Shown here: in pieces, positions 7,695 through 13,384 of the stretch
Numbering within the stretch: the stretch's first letter is position 1
Layout of the letters: each line of letters begins with the position of its first letter
DNA from: Clostridiales bacterium
Lineage (GTDB): Bacteria > Bacillota > Clostridia > Saccharofermentanales > Saccharofermentanaceae
Assembly (NCBI GenBank): GCA_003543635.1
Contig: DNAE01000100.1
Coordinates: forward strand, 1 to 13,384
Reading direction: 5' to 3'
DNA length: 13,384 bases
Notes under the pieces: generated by a model
What the model was told of the DNA's origin: nothing
Database searches by the model: none
Seen by the model: only the letters and a program-made list of their open reading frames with translations
Made by a program: the position numbers and the translations under genes

Positions 7695-9081
7695 AGAAGT
7701 ACCTGCTTTTTTGAATGATGCGTTGAAGTTCGGAATATGTCTGGGACTTGACCGCATGGTGGAACTTGACCGGCTCCTGGGGGATCCCCAGAAGGATCTT
7801 AAGGTGGTCCATATTGCGGGAACAAACGGCAAGGGATCCGTCTCCGCGTTCCTTCTCTCGGGCCTTTGTGAGAAGGGCCTTAAGACAGGCATATTCACAT
7901 CTCCTTTCCTTGAGAGGTTTTCCGAGAGGATGAGGATCCTTGACGGTAAAGAGGGATACGCAAGATACCTCGAAGATGAGACCTTCGGTGAGATCTCCCA
8001 AGAGGACTTGGACCGCCTTACGGAAAAGGTCCGGGAGGCCTGCCGCACCATGGTGGAAAACGGCTTCGAGCATCCCACTGAATTCGAACTCGTCACGGCC
8101 CTTTGCTATCTCTGGTTCTCCGAGAACAACGTGGACGTTGCCGTACTGGAGACGGGACTTGGAGGAAGGCTCGATTCCACCAACGTTTTTGAAAGTCCCC
8201 TTTGCACTGTCATAACCTCCATCGGATACGATCACTGTGACAGGCTCGGTGATACCATCGATCTCATAACGGGAGAGAAGGCGGGGATCTTTAAGAAGAA
8301 TGTTCCCGCATTCTGCGCCGAACCCCGGGAAATGATCCTGGGGGATGAGGACCGTGATATGGTCAGGGATACCCTGATCCGCCGGGCAAAGGAGATCTCC
8401 TGCCCCTTGACGTTTGTCGGTACGGGATCTTCTGCGGGCGTATACGGAGACGGCACCATGAGCTTTGAACTGGAGGGGTACCCGGGAGTATTTGTCACGA
8501 AGCTTCAGGGGGAGCACCAGATCAAGAATGCCGCCCTTGCCGCCGCCGTCCTCAGGGACGTATTCCACATGGACGGGGAAAGGATCATCGACGCGTTCTC
8601 GAAGACCGTCTGGAAGGGAAGAGCCGAGATAATATCGGCAGACCCCTTCGTTATAATGGACGGCGGACATAACGTGCAGTGTTCAAAGAGCCTTTCGGAT
8701 CTTCTGAACGCCGTTTGCGGAGGCGCCTATAAGGGCAAAAAGTTCCGCGCCGTCATGGGAGTCATGCGGGATAAGGACTACGAGGGTATGATCGATATAT
8801 TCCGAAGTTACGGTCCCGATCTGGCGGAGGTCTACGCCGTCAAGGTGGATAATCCGAGAACTCTTCTTCCGGAGGAACTTTGTAAACAGCTGGAACTAAT
8901 GTATAATAACAAGGTTAAAGTCCTGTGCTTTGATGATGCAAAAGACGGATTGAGACAGGCCTTTAACAGATCGAAAACAGATAAGATGCCGCTCCTCATA
9001 ACGGGTTCGCTGTATCTTATCGGAGAAGTCAGGAAAGAGGCATTGAGATGCGCGACTACAGACAGTTTGCTTCAAGACTGA
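7684..9081 (+). CDS. folC: Folylpolyglutamate synthase / dihydrofolate synthase
   Basis: A 465-residue Mur-ligase-like enzyme that adds glutamate to folates (and in many bacteria to dihydropteroate) using ATP, in the cytosol. It shows the expected order: the LKFGICLGLDRM lead-in at 14-25, the P-loop HIAGTNGKGSVSA at 43-55, FTSPFLERFSERMRI at 71-85, LETGLGGRLDSTN at 155-167, ITSIGYDHCDRLGDTID at 177-193, and GEKAGIFK at 197-204 with the lysine that is usually carbamylated. The C-terminal domain has MDGGHNVQ at 325-332 (DGAHNP in many homologues) and VMGVMRDKD at 357-365. GGAGG at 7670-7674 lies nine bases before ATG 7684 and supports this start, which overlaps the gtrA-like gene by 11 bases. 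Length fits the family. Whether it is bifunctional cannot be decided here. No other folate gene is in the window. Confidence 0.94.
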   Translation: MCAEEVPAFLNDALKFGICLGLDRMVELDRLLGDPQKDLKVVHIAGTNGKGSVSAFLLSGLCEKGLKTGIFTSPFLERFSERMRILDGKEGYARYLEDETFGEISQEDLDRLTEKVREACRTMVENGFEHPTEFELVTALCYLWFSENNVDVAVLETGLGGRLDSTNVFESPLCTVITSIGYDHCDRLGDTIDLITGEKAGIFKKNVPAFCAEPREMILGDEDRDMVRDTLIRRAKEISCPLTFVGTGSSAGVYGDGTMSFELEGYPGVFVTKLQGEHQIKNAALAAAVLRDVFHMDGERIIDAFSKTVWKGRAEIISADPFVIMDGGHNVQCSKSLSDLLNAVCGGAYKGKKFRAVMGVMRDKDYEGMIDIFRSYGPDLAEVYAVKVDNPRTLLPEELCKQLELMYNNKVKVLCFDDAKDGLRQAFNRSKTDKMPLLITGSLYLIGEVRKEALRCATTDSLLQD

Positions 9082-9869
9082 GTCCTATCGAAGAGAAGGA
9101 CCTTATACTTTTCGACATGAGCCCCGAGGAAAAGGCCCATGCCGTTAAGCAGTATAACCGTGCTCTTATAAACAGTCTGCGGGACGGAACCGACGTCGCA
9201 CAGATAATGCTCAAGCCCCTGATATCCAAGTATCCCTACTGGGGCGATCCTTCGCTCCTGTTCGGCATCTGTCTTGCCAAGGAGGCACAGTATGCCAGGG
9301 CGCAGAGCGCCTTTGAATTTGCGGTCAATGCCACCCTCGGTTCCGGAAACAATCTCACGGTTGCCCAGGAAGCCATCAAGGCGGTGAGGGAAGACCTTAA
9401 GACGGAACCTCCCAAGCCCGAGACTCCAAGGAGCAATAAGAACTGGACATCCCTGGTGGCAGAGGACGGAAAGCCCTCGAACCGTTCGGGAATGCAGGCC
9501 CCCATCCTGGTCCGTGCCTCCGGAAGGACCCACGATTTCCAGATGGCCTCCGACAAGGAGAGAAGGGATGTCATGATGCGTTCCGCCTCCGCCGGCGACG
9601 AGATGAGCGGAGATGATATAGATATCGAGAACGTCAGGACAAAAGGGGACAACATGAGACTTACCGTAAAGGTGATCTCGGTGATCCTCATCATAGCGGC
9701 ACTCTTTGCCGTGACCTGGTTCTTTATACTGCCTGCGGTGGCGAAGGTAAGAAACAGCAAGGATACGGAAGCAAGACTCGACTATCTGATAAGCAAACTT
9801 GAAGAAAAGAAAGAAGACCCGGAGGTTGCCGAGATAATCTCGGAATACGCTTCGGAGTACGGAGGATAA
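9048..9869 (+). CDS. Unrecognised single-pass membrane protein with TPR-like N-terminal region
   Basis: A 273-residue protein I cannot assign to a named family. Residues 28-115 are helical, with spacing like tetratricopeptide repeats (AVKQYNRALINSL, then PSLLFGICLAKEAQYARAQS and an amphipathic helix to about 115). Residues 118-200 are polar and proline/serine/charge-rich, probably disordered. A hydrophobic helix runs from 205 to 231, and the short tail (232-273) is charged and may be a small coiled coil (LDYLISKLEEKKEDPE). No signal peptide is present. The likely topology is a cytoplasmic TPR-like domain with the short tail outside, which is inference. The gene overlaps folC by 34 bases. GAAAGAGG at 9033-9040, seven bases before ATG 9048, supports that start; ATG 9117 is the next in-frame choice. 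It ends one base before thrC. A scaffold or adaptor at the membrane is possible. Confidence 0.75.
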   Translation: MRDYRQFASRLSPIEEKDLILFDMSPEEKAHAVKQYNRALINSLRDGTDVAQIMLKPLISKYPYWGDPSLLFGICLAKEAQYARAQSAFEFAVNATLGSGNNLTVAQEAIKAVREDLKTEPPKPETPRSNKNWTSLVAEDGKPSNRSGMQAPILVRASGRTHDFQMASDKERRDVMMRSASAGDEMSGDDIDIENVRTKGDNMRLTVKVISVILIIAALFAVTWFFILPAVAKVRNSKDTEARLDYLISKLEEKKEDPEVAEIISEYASEYGG

Positions 9870-9870
9870 G

Positions 9871-11376
9871 ATGAACTATATAAGCACAAGAGGTTATGAC
9901 AAGAAGTTCTCGGCTTCTGAGGCGATCGTTTTGGGAATTGCTCCCGACGGCGGACTCTTCGTCCCCGAATCGATCCCCGTTCTCACATCGGATGAGATCG
10001 AAGAGATGAAGAACATGGAGTTCTATAAGATCTCCGCAAGGGTACTTTCCAAGTTCCTTACGGACTTCACCGAGAGTGAGCTTTTGGGCTACACCTCCCA
10101 GGCATACCACGAGGAGAAGTGGGGCGAGGATCCCGTTCCCCTTGTACAGCTCAATCCCTATAACGACAGGGAGTATATCCTTGAACTCTGGCACGGCCCC
10201 ACGGCTGCCTTCAAGGATGTGGCTCTGCAGCTCCTTCCACATCTCATGACGGCTTCCATCAGGAAGACCGGCGAGAGCAAGAAGATCTGTATCCTCACGG
10301 CTACTTCCGGTGATACGGGTAAGGCGGCCCTTGAGGGATTCAAGGACCTTCCCGGAACGGAGATAATCGTTTTCTATCCTTCGGACGGAGTATCCGAGGC
10401 CCAGAAGCTACAGATGGTCACCACCACCGGAAACAATACCCACGTTATCGCCGTAAACGGTTGCTTCGACGATGCCCAGACGGGTGTTAAGAAGATCTTC
10501 TCCGACAAGGCTTTCAACGATAAGCTGAACGATGCAGGAGTTAAGCTCTCATCCGCCAACTCCATCAACTGGGGCCGTCTCGTTCCCCAGATCGCATACT
10601 ATGTTTACTCCTACGTCGAGCTCCTCAGGAAAGAGAAGATCGAGGCAGGGGAAGCCATCAATATCGTGGTGCCCACGGGTAACTTCGGAAACATCCTGGC
10701 TGCCTGGTATGCAAAGCAGATGGGTATCCCCGTGAAGAAGCTCATCTGTGCTTCCAACAGGAACAAGGTCCTCTGCGACTTCTTCAGCTCCGGTAAGTAC
10801 GACAGGAACAGGGAATTCTTCAAGACGACTTCCCCCTCCATGGATATCCTTATCTCCTCCAACCTCGAAAGACTTCTCTTCGAGATCACTGGTAAGGACA
10901 GCGAGAAGGTTAAGGGCTGGATGAACGAGCTTTTCGACAAGGGCGTTTACACCGTGGACCCCAAGACATTGAAGCAGCTCCAGATGCTCTTCGTGGGCGG
11001 ATTTGCCGATGAGACCGGTGTCTCCAAGACCATCCTTGACGTATACGACAGGACTGATAACGTCATCGACACCCACACGGCTGTCGGATTCAACATCTAT
11101 AACCGTTACCACCAGAGATCCGGAGACGAGTCAAAGACCGTATTCGCGGCCACGGCGTCTCCCTTCAAGTTCTCCCCCGCGGTAATGGATGCCTTGAGAG
11201 GACAGGGTTACAGCAACGGCAGATCCGTGGAGACGGTGATCGCCGAACTCGCCGAGGAGAGCGGTCTTGAAATACCCGCCGGCATCAAGGATCTTTCCTC
11301 CAAAGAGGTGCTCCACAAGGACATGATTGAAAAGGAAGACATGGAAGCAAAAGTTGAGAGCATTTTGATGGGATAA
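9871..11376 (+). CDS. thrC: Threonine synthase
   Basis: A 501-residue PLP-dependent fold-type II enzyme converting O-phospho-L-homoserine to L-threonine, the last step of threonine synthesis. It fits the long class that includes E. coli and yeast enzymes. The N-terminal signature YISTRGYDKKFSASEAI is followed by APDGGLFVP at 24-32. The PLP-binding lysine is K115 in HGPTAAFKDVALQ, and the phosphate-binding loop TATSGDTGKAA is at 143-153. Further matches are SDGVSEAQKLQM and NSINWGRLVPQI, then VPTGNFGNILA. GGAGG at 9861-9865, five bases before ATG 9871, lies inside the end of the preceding gene, and the gap is one base, so it is coupled to it. Codon choice strongly favours C-ending isoleucine and aspartate codons, suggesting high expression. 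No other threonine pathway genes flank it. Confidence 0.96.
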   Translation: MNYISTRGYDKKFSASEAIVLGIAPDGGLFVPESIPVLTSDEIEEMKNMEFYKISARVLSKFLTDFTESELLGYTSQAYHEEKWGEDPVPLVQLNPYNDREYILELWHGPTAAFKDVALQLLPHLMTASIRKTGESKKICILTATSGDTGKAALEGFKDLPGTEIIVFYPSDGVSEAQKLQMVTTTGNNTHVIAVNGCFDDAQTGVKKIFSDKAFNDKLNDAGVKLSSANSINWGRLVPQIAYYVYSYVELLRKEKIEAGEAINIVVPTGNFGNILAAWYAKQMGIPVKKLICASNRNKVLCDFFSSGKYDRNREFFKTTSPSMDILISSNLERLLFEITGKDSEKVKGWMNELFDKGVYTVDPKTLKQLQMLFVGGFADETGVSKTILDVYDRTDNVIDTHTAVGFNIYNRYHQRSGDESKTVFAATASPFKFSPAVMDALRGQGYSNGRSVETVIAELAEESGLEIPAGIKDLSSKEVLHKDMIEKEDMEAKVESILMG

Positions 11377-11386
11377 TTCCATCAAA

Positions 11387-11415
11387 TTAAACAAATATTT
11401 TGTGTTTATTATAAG
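11387..11415 (+). promoter_or_regulatory. Candidate sigma-A-type promoter for carB
   Basis: TATAAG at 11410-11415 matches five of six bases of the -10 consensus. At a 17-base spacing lies TTAAAC (11387-11392), which matches the -35 consensus at only about three of six. A second AT-rich -10-like element, TAATAT, lies at 11428-11433 without a good -35. Position in the only intergenic gap supports a promoter here, but the exact boxes are uncertain. Confidence 0.3.
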
Positions 11416-11462
11416 CCCCCGTTGTGTTAATATTTTTAGCAGAATTTAAAGACGGGGGTTTA
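11412..11462 (+). promoter_or_regulatory. Long-looped hairpin covering the carB ribosome binding site; possible terminator
   Basis: TAAGCCCCCGT at 11412-11422 pairs with ACGGGGGTTTA at 11452-11462, giving eleven base pairs including one G-U, around a 29-base AT-rich loop. The right arm contains the only Shine-Dalgarno-like run (GGGGG, 11454-11458) ahead of carB ATG 11467, so pairing would hide it. The right arm is followed by T-rich GTTTACTTT, so the hairpin could also act as a terminator for thrC readthrough. No recognisable PyrR-binding loop was seen. The pairing is seen in the sequence; the function is inferred. Confidence 0.45.
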
Positions 11463-11466
11463 CTTT

Positions 11467-13384
11467 ATGCCAAAGAAGACAGACATCAACAAGATACTGA
11501 TCATCGGCTCCGGTCCCATCATCATCGGTCAGGCCTGCGAATTTGACTATTCGGGAACTCAGGCGTGTAAAGCGCTTAGGAAACTCGGATATGAGATCGT
11601 TCTCGTTAATTCGAATCCCGCAACGATCATGACGGATCCTGACGTGGCTGACAGGACGTACATCGAACCTTTGAACGTTTCCAGAATAGAACAGATCATC
11701 GAGAAAGAACGCCCGGATGCATTGTTACCCAATTTGGGAGGACAGTCCGGGCTTAATCTTTGCTCTGAGCTCTCCAAGGCCGGCATTCTTGAGAAGTACA
11801 ATGTCCAGGTCATCGGTGTTCAGGTCGACGCCATCGAGAGAGGCGAGGACAGGATCGAGTTTAAGAATACAATGAATGCACTGGGTATCGAGATGCCCAG
11901 AAGCCACGAGGCATACTCCGTTGAGGAAGCCCTCAAGATCGCAGACGAGCTTGGCTATCCCGTAGTCCTTCGTCCCGCATACACCATGGGTGGTGCAGGC
12001 GGCGGTCTCGTATACAATGTGGACGAGCTCAAGACAGTCTGTGAGAGAGGTCTCCAGGCCAGCCTTGTTCACCAGGTCCTCGTCGAGGAGAGCATCTCCG
12101 GTTGGGAGGAGCTGGAGCTCGAGGTCGTAAGAGACGCAAAGAACAACAAGATCACCGTATGCTTCATCGAGAACATCGATCCCATCGGCGTACACACCGG
12201 TGACTCCTTCTGTTCTGCTCCCATGCTCACCATCTCCAAGGAGATCCAGGACAAGCTCCAGGAAGCATCCTACAAGATCATCGAAGCTATCGAAGTTATC
12301 GGCGGTTGTAACTGCCAGTTCGCTCACGATCCCGTTTCCGACAGGATCGTAGTTATCGAGATCAATCCCCGTACATCAAGATCTTCCGCTCTGGCTTCCA
12401 AGGCAACGGGTTTCCCCATCGCCCTCGTATCCGCCATGCTCGCATGCGGACTTACCCTTGATGAGATCCCCTGCGGTAAGTACGGTACCCTGGATAAGTA
12501 CGTACCCGACGGCGACTATGTGGTGATCAAGTTCGCAAGATGGGCCTTCGAGAAGTTCAAGGGCGCTCAGGACAAGCTCGGTACACAGATGCGTGCCGTA
12601 GGTGAGGTAATGAGCATCGGTAAGACATATAAGGAAGCATTCCAGAAGGCCATCAGATCCCTTGAGACGGGAAGATACGGTCTCGGTTTTGCAAAGAACT
12701 TCCACGAAAAGAGCAAGGAAGATCTCATGATGATGCTCAACTCTCCCACGTCCGAGAGACAGTTCATCATCTACGAGGCTCTCCGTAAGGGTGCCACCAT
12801 CGATGAGATCTACGAAGTAACAAAGATCAAGCACTGGTTCCTCCAGCAGATGAAGGAACTCGTGGACGAGGAAGAAGCCCTCATGAAGAACAAGGGCGCG
12901 GTTCCCGATAAGCCCGTTCTCCTTCAGGCCAAGCTCGACGGTTTCTCCGACAGGTATCTTTCCAAGATCCTCGAGGTCTCCGAAGATGAGGTCAGGATGA
13001 AGAGATACGAATACGGTATCAAGGAAGCTTGGGAAGGCGTACACGTATCCGGTACAAAGGATGCCGCCTACTACTATTCCACATACCACCTCTCCGAGGA
13101 CAAGAGCCCCTGCAATACCGACAAGCCCAAGATCATGATCTTAGGCGGCGGTCCCAACAGGATCGGTCAGGGCATCGAGTTCGACTACTGCTGTGTACAT
13201 GCTGCACTTGCACTTAAGAAGCTCGGATTCGAGTCCATCATCGTAAACTGTAACCCCGAGACGGTATCCACCGACTACGACACATCCGATAAGCTGTACT
13301 TCGAGCCCCTTACCCTCGAGGATGTTCTTTCCATCCACGAGAAGGAGAAGCCCGTGGGAGTTATCGCCCAGTTCGGAGGTCAGA
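11467..13384 (+). CDS. carB: Carbamoyl-phosphate synthase large subunit (3' end missing)
   Basis: The first 639 residues of the synthetase subunit, which makes carbamoyl phosphate from bicarbonate, ATP and ammonia passed from the CarA glutaminase, for pyrimidine and arginine synthesis. Visible parts are GSGPIIIGQACEFDYSG at 14-30, NSNPATIMTDP at 48-58, the ATP-grasp glycine loop TMGGAGGG at 173-180, and metal ligands Q284 (CNCQF), E298 and N300 (VIEINPRTSRSSA). The oligomerisation domain spans about 400-550. The second synthetase half begins at ILGGGPNRIGQGIEFDY (558-574), and VNCNPETVSTDYDTSD is at 593-608. The frame is open to the window edge; roughly 430 more residues are expected from the family's usual size. 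The ATG at 11467 matches the family's MPKKTDI-type start. The ribosome binding site is an imperfect GGGGG inside a predicted hairpin. carA is not upstream; thrC is. Codon use is highly biased, like thrC. Confidence 0.97.
   Translation, partial: MPKKTDINKILIIGSGPIIIGQACEFDYSGTQACKALRKLGYEIVLVNSNPATIMTDPDVADRTYIEPLNVSRIEQIIEKERPDALLPNLGGQSGLNLCSELSKAGILEKYNVQVIGVQVDAIERGEDRIEFKNTMNALGIEMPRSHEAYSVEEALKIADELGYPVVLRPAYTMGGAGGGLVYNVDELKTVCERGLQASLVHQVLVEESISGWEELELEVVRDAKNNKITVCFIENIDPIGVHTGDSFCSAPMLTISKEIQDKLQEASYKIIEAIEVIGGCNCQFAHDPVSDRIVVIEINPRTSRSSALASKATGFPIALVSAMLACGLTLDEIPCGKYGTLDKYVPDGDYVVIKFARWAFEKFKGAQDKLGTQMRAVGEVMSIGKTYKEAFQKAIRSLETGRYGLGFAKNFHEKSKEDLMMMLNSPTSERQFIIYEALRKGATIDEIYEVTKIKHWFLQQMKELVDEEEALMKNKGAVPDKPVLLQAKLDGFSDRYLSKILEVSEDEVRMKRYEYGIKEAWEGVHVSGTKDAAYYYSTYHLSEDKSPCNTDKPKIMILGGGPNRIGQGIEFDYCCVHAALALKKLGFESIIVNCNPETVSTDYDTSDKLYFEPLTLEDVLSIHEKEKPVGVIAQFGGQ

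Larger units (their letters stand above)
11377..11466 (+). other. AT-rich intergenic region between thrC and carB
   Basis: This 90-base gap is the only stretch in the window longer than 11 bases without a coding region. It is AT-rich against a GC-richer background and contains a candidate -10 element and a long-looped hairpin, both listed separately. It probably ends the upstream transcription unit and starts the carB unit. Confidence 0.7.

Noticed and set aside
7648..8670. A 340-codon open frame on the - strand opposite folC
   Set aside because: The + strand encodes well-conserved FolC motifs with a strong ribosome binding site; the - frame has no family features.
11389..11407. AT-rich imperfect palindrome around AAATATTT after thrC
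   Set aside because: It has almost no G-C pairs, so it would not make a stable terminator, and such symmetry is common by chance in AT-rich spacers.
11423..11451. A PyrR-type attenuator in the carB leader
   Set aside because: The AT-rich loop lacks the conserved PyrR-binding loop motifs, and the leader is too short for the anti-antiterminator, antiterminator and terminator set.
11725..13089. Long - strand open frames opposite carB (11725-12327 and 12376-13089)
   Set aside because: They arise from the strong codon bias of carB. The + frame is continuous and conserved throughout, and the - products, rich in leucine, valine and glycine, look like reverse-complement artefacts.

Overview
The window reads as chromosomal core DNA of a Gram-positive anaerobe of the Bacillota, class Clostridia, probably a gut or rumen lineage near the Lachnospiraceae/Oscillospiraceae. 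Three things suggest this: a PcrA-type helicase with the Firmicutes C-terminal Tudor-like tail, strong GGAGG-type ribosome binding sites, and surface proteins built from cadherin-like beta-sandwich, cohesin-like and glucosaminidase domains. The placement is inferred from gene types, not from a database match. All ten genes are on the + strand. No RNA gene, insertion sequence, phage gene or CRISPR array was found.

Layout. Positions 1-1211 hold the 3' part of a pcrA/uvrD-type helicase gene, cut by the window edge. Positions 1222-3083 encode two HD-domain phosphohydrolases, a dGTPase (dgt) and a YfbR-type 5'-deoxynucleotidase, which act in succession on deoxynucleotides. Positions 3087-7694 hold three envelope genes: an N-terminally anchored glucosaminidase with a cadherin-like domain, a secreted cohesin-like/cadherin-like protein with a C-terminal anchor, and a GtrA-family four-helix membrane protein. 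Positions 7684-9869 hold folC and an unrecognised single-pass membrane protein. Positions 9871-11376 encode threonine synthase (thrC). After a 90-base gap, the large subunit of carbamoyl-phosphate synthase (carB) begins at 11467 and runs off the end.

From 1 to 11376 the genes are separated by 1-11 bases or overlap by 4, 11 and 34 bases, so they look like one long co-directional transcription unit with translational coupling. The only real intergenic gap is 11377-11466. It is AT-rich and holds a long-looped hairpin whose right arm covers the Shine-Dalgarno region of carB and is followed by a T-rich tail. It could be a terminator for the upstream genes, a control element for carB, or both.

Most of the window is housekeeping metabolism. 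The least described parts are the envelope trio with its pair of oppositely anchored proteins, the tandem repeat in the second of them, the unknown membrane protein between folC and thrC, and the hairpin before carB. I do not see a defence system, biosynthetic cluster or other clearly novel system.
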